DNA of 64,000 nt, from the NCBI RefSeq assembly GCF_016741875.1, contig NZ_JAERRF010000034.1:28575-92574 (forward strand). Direction: 5' to 3'. This document shows positions 49,152 to 57,397 of the stretch, piece after piece (within the stretch, counting starts at the first letter, position 1; every line of letters starts with the position of its first letter). The notes beneath the pieces are model-generated. The model was not told the DNA's origin. It ran no database searches and worked only from the letters and a program-made list of their open reading frames with translations. A program made the position numbers and the translations under genes. The stretch comes from Streptomyces coffeae (GTDB lineage Bacteria > Actinomycetota > Actinomycetes > Streptomycetales > Streptomycetaceae).

Positions 49152-50222
49152 GTGTCCATGGATGTCAGCGATGGCGGAGAGAAGCGGATGCGCTTACCGC
49201 AATTCCGCGTGACAGTGAACTCGCGCTGTGGTCGGGCCTGCTTCTTCTGCAGGCCATCCGGCGAGGCGGTCTCTACCGCCTCTGGCTGTGAGCTGCGGCC
49301 GGACGACCTCCTGCGCGTCGCCCAGGTTGTTCGCGACCACGGGGTGGACAGCATCAAACTGACTGGCGGTGACCCTGCCTTGTACGAGCCGCTGACAGAC
49401 GTGGTTCGTCGGTTGAGGGACGAGGCAGGGTTCACTGACGTCGAGGTGATCTCGCGTCACCCCCTCATCGGCGACCGGGCGCAGGAACTCGCCGACGCTG
49501 GCGTGACCCTGTTCAACATCAGCCTCGACACGCTTGACCCGGCGCTGCATCACGAGGTCTGCGGTGTTGATGACCACGCCGAGGTGATCGGGGCCCTGGA
49601 GCGGTGCGTTGCCACCAGCGTGCCGGTGAAGGTCAACGTCGTGGTCATGGAGGGAATCAACGACCACGAGGTTCCGCAACTCGCTGAATTTTGCGAGGGG
49701 CTTGGCGTTGCCAGCATGAAGTTGTTGGACATCATCAAGGACCTGGGGGAGGGCGCGAAGAGCTTCACACGGCGGCTCAGGATCAAGCGGGGTCGGAACC
49801 TATCGGAGCTGTACGTGCCGCTGGAGAGACTCGCCGCCGAACTGCGGCTTCGAGCGGTGAACGAGCAGGTACGTCAGCAGGGCGGACTCGGCCACCCCAT
49901 GTCGGTGTTTACCATGCCGTCAGGGATGGAGGTCGTGGTCAAGGACTCTACCGCCGGGGCTTGGTACGGCTCGGTCTGCCGAGGCTGTTCCTTCTTCCCC
50001 TGCCACGACGCGCTGATGGCACTGCGGCTTACCTCGGACCTTCGGATGCAGTTCTGCCTCCTCCGTGAGGACGTCACCGTCGACCTCGCTCCGTTCCTCG
50101 CCAGCGGAACGGCCGGCGAGATGGAAGCCCGCGTGCAGGCCGCCCTTGAGGTGTACGAGGACGCGCAGTTCCGCCCCGGAGCAAGCACCCCCCAGCAGCT
50201 ACTGGAGGTGGGGCGTCGATGA
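49152..50222 (+). CDS. MoaA-like radical SAM enzyme
   Basis: This 356-residue enzyme has the radical SAM cluster motif CGRACFFC (C26, C30, C33), LTGGDPALY and VISRHPL. The C-terminal part keeps a MoaA-like second iron-sulfur site, with cysteines in SVCRGCSFFPCHDALMALRL and MQFC. The double-glycine C-terminal tail of MoaA is missing, and no other molybdopterin genes are near, so a diverted nucleotide chemistry is likely. The GTG at 49152 follows GGAGAAG. A TTA codon at position 15 (49194) implies bldA control. It couples to the next gene by ATGA. Confidence 0.85.
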   Translation: MSMDVSDGGEKRMRLPQFRVTVNSRCGRACFFCRPSGEAVSTASGCELRPDDLLRVAQVVRDHGVDSIKLTGGDPALYEPLTDVVRRLRDEAGFTDVEVISRHPLIGDRAQELADAGVTLFNISLDTLDPALHHEVCGVDDHAEVIGALERCVATSVPVKVNVVVMEGINDHEVPQLAEFCEGLGVASMKLLDIIKDLGEGAKSFTRRLRIKRGRNLSELYVPLERLAAELRLRAVNEQVRQQGGLGHPMSVFTMPSGMEVVVKDSTAGAWYGSVCRGCSFFPCHDALMALRLTSDLRMQFCLLREDVTVDLAPFLASGTAGEMEARVQAALEVYEDAQFRPGASTPQQLLEVGRR

Positions 50223-51607
50223 GCGTGTTCCTGGGGCTCCCCGACACCCCGCACGCGGCTGCCGCGGCGGTGTCAAGCCGACCGCTGGTGATCCTGGTCT
50301 ACCCGAAGGTGGACCACGAGAAGGACTACGTCTACTTCTGGATGCCGTTCTCGCTGCTGACCATCGCCAAGCCCCTCCTCGATGAAGGCCAGGTCGAGGT
50401 GCTCCTCTTCGACGGCAATCAGTCAGATGCCCAGGCATGGGACCGCTTCTTGGACGAGCACCTGGACCGCGCTGTGTGCATCGGTGTGAGCGTGATGACC
50501 GGCGGAGGACAGATCGGCCACGCCCTGGACATGGTCCGGGTAGCGAAGGAGCGCCCCGCCTGCCCGCCCGTCGTCTTCGGCGGCCCTCACGTCAACGTGC
50601 TCGGTGAGCAGACCGCCGCTCACGAGCTGGTGGACGGGGTACTGGTCGGACCGGGGCAGAACTCCATGCCGGCGTTCGTCGCTTCGCTGCTGGGACAGCT
50701 ACGCCGCCAGGATGTCCCCGGACTGATCGCGCGCCGCCGCGGCGAACTGTTGCGCGGTCCCGTCAATCCTCCGCGTACCGGCATGATGGGCGCGTACCCC
50801 TGGGACCTCCTGCGTGTCACGGACTACATCCGCGATGATCCCACTGTGGCAAGCAGGACGCTCAACTACGTCTCGTCCCAGGGCTGCGTCTACAAGTGCC
50901 AGTTCTGTTACGAACTCACCTATCAGCGCAAGTACTCCGCGATGGCCGCAGAGGGTCTGGTCCACGACATCGCGGACCTCAAGGCGCGGTACGACATCAA
51001 CGGCGTGAAGTTCTATGACGCGGACTGGTTCGTCAACTTGCGCCGCTCCATCGCGTTCTGCGAAGGGCTGATCCAACGTGATCTGGGTCTGAAGTGGGCG
51101 GCGAGCATCAACCCCAACGACATCCTCAAGGCCCGGCGCGCTCGCATGGACCTGCTCGGCAACGTCGCGGCCAGCGGTTGCTCCCGTCTGCTGATGGGCG
51201 TGGAGTCCGGCTCCGACCGAGTCCTGTCCGAAGTGGTGAAGAAGGAAGTCACCCGGGCTCAGATCCTTGACGTGGCTGCCGAGATCGCCGACGCGGGAAT
51301 CCTCGGCAGCTACACCTTCATCGTTGGCTTCCCCGGGGAAAGCGATACAGAGGCGGAGGAGACGTACTCGCTGATCGAGGAGCTGCGGGCCCTCACGACT
51401 ACGCCCGAGACGCGAGTGCACCTCTTCGCTCCCTACCCAGGCACCCCGCTCTACGACGACGCCCTGCGGTACGGGTTCCAGCCGCCCGAGGACCTGGAGG
51501 GCTGGTCCCACTTCGACTACTACACCAGCCTCACCCCGTGGACGTCCCAGGCCACCGCCGACCGCGCCCGCGAGCAGACCCAAATGCGGATGGCCCCCGC
51601 TCGCTGA
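50219..51607 (+). CDS. B12-binding-domain radical SAM enzyme
   Basis: This is a 462-residue enzyme. Residues about 20-165 form a cobalamin-binding-like Rossmann domain (ILVYPKVDHEKD, GVSVMTGGGQIGHAL, VVFGGPHVNVLGE). The radical SAM domain has CVYKCQFC (C223, C227, C230), then GVKFYDADWFVN, LLMGVESGSDRVLSEV and YTFIVGFPGES. Such enzymes methylate or rearrange unactivated carbons. The DXHXXG motif of base-off cobalamin binding is not seen. The ATG overlaps the previous stop. Confidence 0.88.
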   Translation: MSVFLGLPDTPHAAAAAVSSRPLVILVYPKVDHEKDYVYFWMPFSLLTIAKPLLDEGQVEVLLFDGNQSDAQAWDRFLDEHLDRAVCIGVSVMTGGGQIGHALDMVRVAKERPACPPVVFGGPHVNVLGEQTAAHELVDGVLVGPGQNSMPAFVASLLGQLRRQDVPGLIARRRGELLRGPVNPPRTGMMGAYPWDLLRVTDYIRDDPTVASRTLNYVSSQGCVYKCQFCYELTYQRKYSAMAAEGLVHDIADLKARYDINGVKFYDADWFVNLRRSIAFCEGLIQRDLGLKWAASINPNDILKARRARMDLLGNVAASGCSRLLMGVESGSDRVLSEVVKKEVTRAQILDVAAEIADAGILGSYTFIVGFPGESDTEAEETYSLIEELRALTTTPETRVHLFAPYPGTPLYDDALRYGFQPPEDLEGWSHFDYYTSLTPWTSQATADRAREQTQMRMAPAR

Positions 51608-51632
51608 CCCACCCCCGCCCCGAGGAGATGAC

Positions 51633-52598
51633 GTGACCACCGCGCCGCCCCTTCCCGCCCCCGTCACCCAAGGCGACACGATCGGTGTCATCACCGTGGC
51701 TGCGCCCGAGCCGCACCTCCACCCCGACTTCTACGCCAGGGGCCTCACAGCCCTACGCGAGCAGGGATTCAACGTCGTTGCCGCCGCTTCTACTGAGCGT
51801 CACCACGGCTACCGCGCTGGAACCGAAACCGAAGTACTGAACGACTTCCACGCCATGGTGTCCGATCCGGCAATCAGCGCCGTGGTCTGCGCCGGCGGCG
51901 GGAAGAACACCAACCGCCTGCTCCGTGGACTCGACCTCGAACTGATCGCCGCACACCCCAAAGCGATCGTCGGCGTCAGCGACCCCAGCCTGCTGCTCAA
52001 CGCCATCACAGCCCGGACCAAGATGCCCACATTCCACGGCCCGGCCGTGGTGTGGGACTGGGGCTCGGAGAACTCCCCCCAGCACACCACGGACAACTTC
52101 TGCGCAGTACTGGCCGGGCAGCCGAGCACCGCCGTCATCGATGCACCCCTGGGCTGGCTGCGGACCGGCACCGCGAGCGGCCATCTGGTCGCCGGATGCC
52201 TCTCCTCCCTGCGCTGCCTGCTGGGCACCCCGTGGGAGCCCGACTGGGACGGCGCCATCCTGGCCTGGGAGGACGCATTCAAGCCGGTCGAGTTGCTGGA
52301 CCAGACCCTCACCCACTTCCGCGACCTGGGAGTCCTGGAACGCATCGCGGGCATGGTCATCGGCGAACTCGTCAGCTGCGAGGCGTCCGCAGGTTGGGGA
52401 GCCCACGAGATGGTCATGGACCTGTGCAACGCCTACGACTTCCCCATCGCCACCGGGCTGCCGTTCGGCCACACCGCCGTCAAGTACACCCTTCCGATCG
52501 GCACGACCGTGCGGCTGAACAGCGACGCCGCCGTCGGACTGACCGTGGCGTCCCCGTGGGTAAGCAGCGCCTCGGCCGAGGTCGGAGGTGCACAGTGA
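51633..52598 (+). CDS. S66-family peptidase (MccF/LD-carboxypeptidase-like)
   Basis: This 321-residue serine peptidase has the nucleophile in VGVSDPS (S116), a likely Glu in AWEDAF (E213) and His in PFGHT (H280), the S66 triad order. In MccF, this family cleaves aminoacyl-nucleotide antibiotics and gives self-immunity; in LdcA it trims peptidoglycan peptides. There is no signal peptide, so a cytoplasmic role, hence the MccF-like option, is favoured by me. The GTG at 51633 follows GAGGAGAT. Confidence 0.85.
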   Translation: MTTAPPLPAPVTQGDTIGVITVAAPEPHLHPDFYARGLTALREQGFNVVAAASTERHHGYRAGTETEVLNDFHAMVSDPAISAVVCAGGGKNTNRLLRGLDLELIAAHPKAIVGVSDPSLLLNAITARTKMPTFHGPAVVWDWGSENSPQHTTDNFCAVLAGQPSTAVIDAPLGWLRTGTASGHLVAGCLSSLRCLLGTPWEPDWDGAILAWEDAFKPVELLDQTLTHFRDLGVLERIAGMVIGELVSCEASAGWGAHEMVMDLCNAYDFPIATGLPFGHTAVKYTLPIGTTVRLNSDAAVGLTVASPWVSSASAEVGGAQ

Positions 52599-53596
52599 CG
52601 CTCACGAAGCCCGGTGCACGCCTATACGCCACGTTCCTCAAAGACAACCCCGACGAGCGGAACGTCCTGCTGCGCAAGGCGGCCCTGATCCGCGCCCTGC
52701 GCGACTACCTTCACGACCACGGTTTCATCGAGGCTGCCACACCGGTCCTGTGCGAGAACCGGGAGAGTGCCCCGATCCCGCAGTTCTCCACCACCCACCC
52801 GCTCACCGGACAGCACTACTATCTACGTCACTCGGCGGAGGACTACGTACGACGCCTGGCCATCACGGTGGACCGCGTCTATGACCTTGGCAAGGCCATC
52901 CGAGCCGAGCGTGAGGACGCCCACCGCGCTGTCGAGTTCCTCATGCTGCAAACCGCTGCCCGTGACGTGGGCCTCGACGAAGGCGTCGCCATCGTCATCA
53001 GTCTCATTCAGGCCACCGTACTGGCTTCCTACGGCACGCTGAACACACCTGGCGTGGACTGGACACACATCCGCGTGCGAGCCGTCGACGACACCATCGT
53101 AGGAGCACTCAAGTCCGACGGGCCTCTCACCGACGCAGAGATGACGGCCGCAGCACGCAGCTGGCTCACCCGCAACGGGCACAAGCTCGGCGCGAGCGAC
53201 TGGGAGGTGATGGAGGACTTCATGAAGCACGCCGTCGAGTCCTCCATCACCGAACCGACGGTACTCACCGGATTCCCCTTCGCACTGCGCCACAACAGCC
53301 GGGTCGATGACACCGGCCGTGCCCAGCGTTTCTCCCTGATTGCTCGCGGGATCGAGTGCTGCGATGGCGGCCTGAAGCTACGTCGCGCCGACGACTACCG
53401 GCCCATGGTTGACGCCAACATCGCCCTGCGCACGGAGATGTATGGGATAACCGATGACCAGGGGCCCCTTGACTTCTACGCCGACGTCGACAGGGATCCC
53501 GCCGACGTGTTCACCTTCGGTCTCGGCATCGAACGGCTCCTCGCCCTCTGTGCCGACCGCAGCGTGCAAGACGTCCTCACCTTCCCGTTCCACTGA
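52595..53596 (+). CDS. Class II aminoacyl-tRNA-synthetase-like protein (LysRS/EpmA-like core)
   Basis: This 333-residue protein is only the catalytic core of a class II synthetase. Motif 1 is FIEAATPVL; motif 2 is GKAIRAEREDAHRAVEFLMLQ (99-119, with R103, E105, H110, E114); motif 3 is GLGIERLLAL (309-318). No tRNA anticodon-binding domain is present, as in EpmA/PoxA and in amino-acid-activating enzymes of biosynthetic pathways. The GTG lies in a GTGA overlap after GGAGG. It may activate an amino acid for transfer to a nucleoside or peptide. Confidence 0.88.
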   Translation: MTLTKPGARLYATFLKDNPDERNVLLRKAALIRALRDYLHDHGFIEAATPVLCENRESAPIPQFSTTHPLTGQHYYLRHSAEDYVRRLAITVDRVYDLGKAIRAEREDAHRAVEFLMLQTAARDVGLDEGVAIVISLIQATVLASYGTLNTPGVDWTHIRVRAVDDTIVGALKSDGPLTDAEMTAAARSWLTRNGHKLGASDWEVMEDFMKHAVESSITEPTVLTGFPFALRHNSRVDDTGRAQRFSLIARGIECCDGGLKLRRADDYRPMVDANIALRTEMYGITDDQGPLDFYADVDRDPADVFTFGLGIERLLALCADRSVQDVLTFPFH

Positions 53597-53625
53597 ACCC
53601 GACCAGGAAGGAACCCGAGCCCGCC

Positions 53626-54048
53626 ATGGACGACACGATGCGCGCGATCGTGATCACCGAGAGCCTGACCGGAGGCCAGCTCCCGCCAGGCCTGGCGCCC
53701 CTCGAAGACCGCCGCTACCGGCACATGTTGGACGAGAGCACCCCCATCGAGATCATCGAACTCACGGTGCCGACCGACAGGGCTCCTGCTGCGGGCCTGC
53801 AACTCGCTCAGGCACTGCTCCCCAAGCTGTACTACGCGCACCTGATCGACAGCCAGCAGATGCTCGTCGCCTTCCCGCAAGCCCTCGTGCTGATCGTTCG
53901 AGGCGGCCAGCAGGCAGCGGAGCGCGCTCAGGCAGTCGGTGCACTGTTCGGCATCCCGCCGGAGCAGATGCGCTTCCTGGAGATGTTCGATGAAGACCAC
54001 CCCGACGCTCCCTCCTCCGCCCGAGGGCGGGGAGGCGCCGAGCGGTGA
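53626..54048 (+). CDS. Uncharacterised protein of the radical-SAM operon
   Basis: This 140-residue protein begins MDDTMRAIVITESLTGG. Alternating strands and helices (IEIIELTVPTDRAPAAGLQLAQALLPKLYYAHLID, then ALVLIVRGGQQAAERAQAVGALFGIP) suggest a small alpha/beta fold. It overlaps the SDR gene by GTGA. I do not recognise a family. Confidence 0.6.
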   Translation: MDDTMRAIVITESLTGGQLPPGLAPLEDRRYRHMLDESTPIEIIELTVPTDRAPAAGLQLAQALLPKLYYAHLIDSQQMLVAFPQALVLIVRGGQQAAERAQAVGALFGIPPEQMRFLEMFDEDHPDAPSSARGRGGAER

Positions 54049-54797
54049 GTCGTGCCACGACATCGAGTACGCCGCTGGCCGTTATCACGGGCGCCAGCGG
54101 CGCTCTCGGTGCAGCCATCCATGCTCTGCTCGCTCAGCAGGGCTGGCACGCTGTGGTCACCTACCGAACCCGTCCTCCCTCGAACAAAGAGGACACTTCG
54201 ACGCCGGGAACCAGGTGGGTGCGCTTCGACGGGAGCACCGATGACGGCACCGAAGCACTGCGCGAAGCTGTGGCACAGCACCCCGGACGCCTACAGGCCG
54301 TCTTCGCCTGCATTGGCGCCCCGTCCACGAAACGCTTCATCACCGACACCCCGACCGCCGAATTCGAAGCCGTGCACCAGGCCAACACCTTGAGCTTCAT
54401 CCGCACCTGGCATGCCGTCGCTGAGCGCGCCCGCACCGATGCAGCGTCGCTGCTTGCCATTGGCTCCGACGCAGGACGCGCCGCGCGTCCCGGAAACGGC
54501 CCGTACACGGCGGCCAAGGCCGCGCTCGAAGCCGTCATCCTCACCCTCGCCAAGGAGGAGCATCCGCACGGCGTCCGCGCCAATCTGGTAGCCCCCTCTC
54601 TGATCGACTCGCCCCTTGCCCAGCAGGTCCTCAAGCTCAAAGGAGTCACCGACCAAGATCGCTACTACACCGAGCTGCCGTGGGGCCGGCCGCTCAGCCT
54701 GGACGAGGTTGCCCGCGTCTGTATCGACCTCGCCACCGCCAGGCACTGGCGCTACGCCACCGGACAGATCTATCCACTTCTGGCGGCAACAGGCTGA
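54045..54797 (+). CDS. Short-chain dehydrogenase/reductase
   Basis: This 250-residue SDR has the cofactor motif TGASGALG near the N-terminus, a loop-region Arg after the second strand (VTYRTR), which favours NADP(H), and YTAAK with the catalytic Tyr and Lys. The Ser of the active site is likely in LLAIGSDAG. It would oxidise or reduce a hydroxyl or keto group in the pathway. GTGA overlap before and TGATG overlap after. Confidence 0.88.
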   Translation: MSRATTSSTPLAVITGASGALGAAIHALLAQQGWHAVVTYRTRPPSNKEDTSTPGTRWVRFDGSTDDGTEALREAVAQHPGRLQAVFACIGAPSTKRFITDTPTAEFEAVHQANTLSFIRTWHAVAERARTDAASLLAIGSDAGRAARPGNGPYTAAKAALEAVILTLAKEEHPHGVRANLVAPSLIDSPLAQQVLKLKGVTDQDRYYTELPWGRPLSLDEVARVCIDLATARHWRYATGQIYPLLAATG

Positions 54798-55837
54798 TGG
54801 TCAACGACGTCCACGCTCGCCAACTGGCCATCGTGCAGACGCTGCGCAGTCGCAACTGGGTGCCCGCCTCCTCGCTCGCCGAACGCTTCGGCGTAACGGA
54901 GCGGACAATCTACCGGGACATCGAGAAGCTGACTCAGCATGGAATCCCCATTCAGGCCAGCCCCGGCCGTGAAGGCGGCTACCGGCTCACCCCCGACAAC
55001 CCGCTTGACCCGCTCACCCTCGACTCCGACCAGGCCCTCCGCCTCTACGTCCTCGGCCTTGTCGAGCCCGCCGACGGCACCGAAACACCCGAGTCTCGCG
55101 CCCGCAATGCCGGGATCAACGCCACTACCCAAGAGGTGATGCGCCGCCTGACCCAGCGCATCCATTTCGACACTGCCGACTGGTACTGGCGCGACGAAGG
55201 ATCTGGCCACCTTCCCACCCTGCGGTACGCGATGCTGACCGGCACCGCGGTGGAGGTGGCCCTTCGCGTAAAGGGCGGCGCCCAGGAGTCCCGGCTCCTG
55301 AAGCCCTACGGCATGGTCTGGAAAGCCGGTGAATGGCACATGGTCGCCGCAGCCCCATCCGGAGACCCCGAACGCTTCCGTCTCAACTTGGTCGACCGGC
55401 TTACCCTGACCGACCTGCAGTTCACCTACCCAGAGGACTTCGTCGTCCGCGACTGGTGGGCAGCAGCCATGGAGGACTACGGCAAAGGACCAACCCGCAT
55501 CGAGCTGCATGTCGCCTCAGCAGCACGAGAAGAACTCCTACGCCTGAGCCTGAAGTCCAACTCCGAGCTCCACGACCAGCCCGACGGATCACTGATCATC
55601 GTGCTCTTCGCCGACCGATGGGAATGGCTCATTCCACTCGTCACCAGCTACGGCCAAGACGTCACGGTGACCCAACCCCCAGAACTCCGCGCTGCCGTCA
55701 TCACACACCTCCGCTGCGCACTGGACGCCTACGAATCACCCTCGGCCCTTCAACCCTCAGACGAATCAGCCAGCTTCCGCAACGACGACTCCCGCCTCCG
55801 TTCCACCCGCGGTCGCACACCCAGGAGCACCACGTGA
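54797..55837 (+). CDS. WYL-domain transcriptional regulator
   Basis: This is a 346-residue regulator. The N-terminal helix-turn-helix (RQLAIVQTLRSRNWVPASSLAERFGVTERTIYRDI) is of the DeoR/HTH_11 type. The WYL domain spans roughly residues 145-220 (RLLKPYGMVWKAGEWHMVAAAP...FRLNLVDRLTLTD). A C-terminal extension domain follows. WYL regulators sense nucleotides or nucleic-acid ligands. It is embedded in the operon and probably autoregulates the cluster. Confidence 0.88.
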   Translation: MVNDVHARQLAIVQTLRSRNWVPASSLAERFGVTERTIYRDIEKLTQHGIPIQASPGREGGYRLTPDNPLDPLTLDSDQALRLYVLGLVEPADGTETPESRARNAGINATTQEVMRRLTQRIHFDTADWYWRDEGSGHLPTLRYAMLTGTAVEVALRVKGGAQESRLLKPYGMVWKAGEWHMVAAAPSGDPERFRLNLVDRLTLTDLQFTYPEDFVVRDWWAAAMEDYGKGPTRIELHVASAAREELLRLSLKSNSELHDQPDGSLIIVLFADRWEWLIPLVTSYGQDVTVTQPPELRAAVITHLRCALDAYESPSALQPSDESASFRNDDSRLRSTRGRTPRSTT

Positions 55838-56808
55838 CACCACGCCGCCTTCCACAGGCCGACACCCTGCGGCTCTCCACGACCGGACCTTTCGACTTCC
55901 GGCACACCCTGTGGAAGCCCAGCCACTTCGCCACCGCCCTGGAAGCCCATACCCCCAACGAGAGCTGGCGCACATTCCGCCTGGACGAGCTGGTGTGCGG
56001 TGTTCACCTCCGCCCTGATGGACCCAGCGGACTGGCCGCCGACATCTACACCGATGGCGAGTGGAAGCCCCACCACCGCCAACCCCTCACCCAGCGCCTG
56101 ACCAATAGCTACGGCCTCAACGAGAACCTGGCCGAGTTCACCGACCTCGCCAAGAAGATCCCAGCAATGACCCAGCCGCTGGCAGCCTTTGACGGGATGA
56201 GGCAGAGCTGCCCGGAAGACCTCTTCGAGATCGCCGTCATCGCTCTCCTCCTGCAAAACGCGACTGTGGCCCGCACTGCGCAGATGATGCGCAACCTTCT
56301 CACCCACTACGGTCACGTGGTCCACTTCGCGGGCCTGACCCTCCGGGCGTTCTTCACACCAACGGAGATCATCGGCATCCCGGCCGAAACCTTCCGTGAA
56401 CGTGACCGGCTCGGATACCGCGACAAGTACCTCCCACGCTTCGCCGCATTCTTCGCCGAAGACGGCACCCAAGAGCTCGCTGGGGCAAACGACCTCGCCA
56501 CCCGCTTCCAAGAGATCAAAGGTGTGGGTCCCTACACCGCTGCTGTGATCGCTTCTCACGCCTCACGCGACCACAGCGCCCTCGGCCTGGACGTATGGAA
56601 CTGCAAGATCCTTGCCCGCCGGCTCCTCAACATCGACGACGCCCCAGCCGAGGACGTTCAGGCCCGGATAACCGAACTCTTCCCCGGCTACCAAGGACTT
56701 GCCGCGCTCTACCTCATCGAGCACGAGTACCTGACCGCCCCGGTGGTGCCACTTCTGCACCCAGACGGGCTCGCCGCGTGGAACGACGCCTTCGAGAAGC
56801 CCGTCTGA
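55834..56808 (+). CDS. HhH-GPD DNA glycosylase-like protein
   Basis: This 324-residue protein has the helix-hairpin-helix KGVGPYTAAVIA (G230-V231-G232) and the catalytic-Asp region LGLDVWN (D253). The Lys that marks bifunctional OGG1 enzymes is replaced by Tyr234, so it would be monofunctional. The N-terminal domain is AlkA/OGG-like. A base-excision enzyme in a biosynthetic operon may remove a damaged or analogue base from DNA (self-resistance), or may be recruited to nucleoside chemistry. GTGA overlap with the WYL gene. Confidence 0.8.
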   Translation: MTPRRLPQADTLRLSTTGPFDFRHTLWKPSHFATALEAHTPNESWRTFRLDELVCGVHLRPDGPSGLAADIYTDGEWKPHHRQPLTQRLTNSYGLNENLAEFTDLAKKIPAMTQPLAAFDGMRQSCPEDLFEIAVIALLLQNATVARTAQMMRNLLTHYGHVVHFAGLTLRAFFTPTEIIGIPAETFRERDRLGYRDKYLPRFAAFFAEDGTQELAGANDLATRFQEIKGVGPYTAAVIASHASRDHSALGLDVWNCKILARRLLNIDDAPAEDVQARITELFPGYQGLAALYLIEHEYLTAPVVPLLHPDGLAAWNDAFEKPV

Positions 56809-56819
56809 CACATCCCAGA

Positions 56820-57302
56820 GTGCTTCCCGAGGGCCTGCGCGACGGCATGTGCATGTATGCACCGCCCGGGGGTGATGTTCTCCTTGCCTGCTTCGACCGG
56901 CGGCACCGCGTTGCCCTGCTGGATCACGGGATTGCGGCCGCCGGACGGCTGTGGGCTCTGCCGTCCGTGCGGCAGAGGACGGCCGAGCCGTACCGGCGGG
57001 CCGCGCAGCGCCTTGCCCGCACGATGGCCCCCGCGGGGGCCATCCGCCTCGGCGCGGTCACCGGCCGCGTCCCGGCCCCCGCCTCCGGAGCCACTTGGCC
57101 TCGGCGGCAGGGTGAGCGCCGCATCTTCACCGGGCATGTCACCTCGCTCTGCGCTCTGCCCGGCGCCGACATGCCTCTGACCTGGCTCCCATACGCCCAA
57201 GTTGCCGCGTGTATCGGGGATTTGGGGGTCACGGATCTGGGCCTGCTTCTTCAGGGATATGTGGACGGCTGGATTCCGGACGGGTGGATCACCCTGGAGT
57301 AG
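56820..57302 (+). CDS. Uncharacterised protein at the end of the radical-SAM operon
   Basis: This 160-residue protein starts at GTG 56820, 12 bases after the glycosylase stop, with a weak ribosome site. The region GDVLLACFDRRHRVALLDHG followed by RLWALPSVRQRTAEPYRRAAQRLA is weakly NUDIX-like in layout, but the GX5EX7REUXEE box is absent. The function is unknown. Confidence 0.55.
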   Translation: MLPEGLRDGMCMYAPPGGDVLLACFDRRHRVALLDHGIAAAGRLWALPSVRQRTAEPYRRAAQRLARTMAPAGAIRLGAVTGRVPAPASGATWPRRQGERRIFTGHVTSLCALPGADMPLTWLPYAQVAACIGDLGVTDLGLLLQGYVDGWIPDGWITLE

Positions 57303-57397
57303 CCCTGTCCCTCAGGCGCCGGGGGGCAGGGCTGCGCGGGGCCGCGACCGGCCCCAGTCCCGGTCGCGGCGACGTCTGTGCGAAGTGTTCGGGCCGG

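Noticed and set aside
49152..50222. Molybdopterin biosynthesis gene moaA
   Set aside because: The C-terminal GG is absent, and no other molybdopterin genes are present; the context is a biosynthetic operon.
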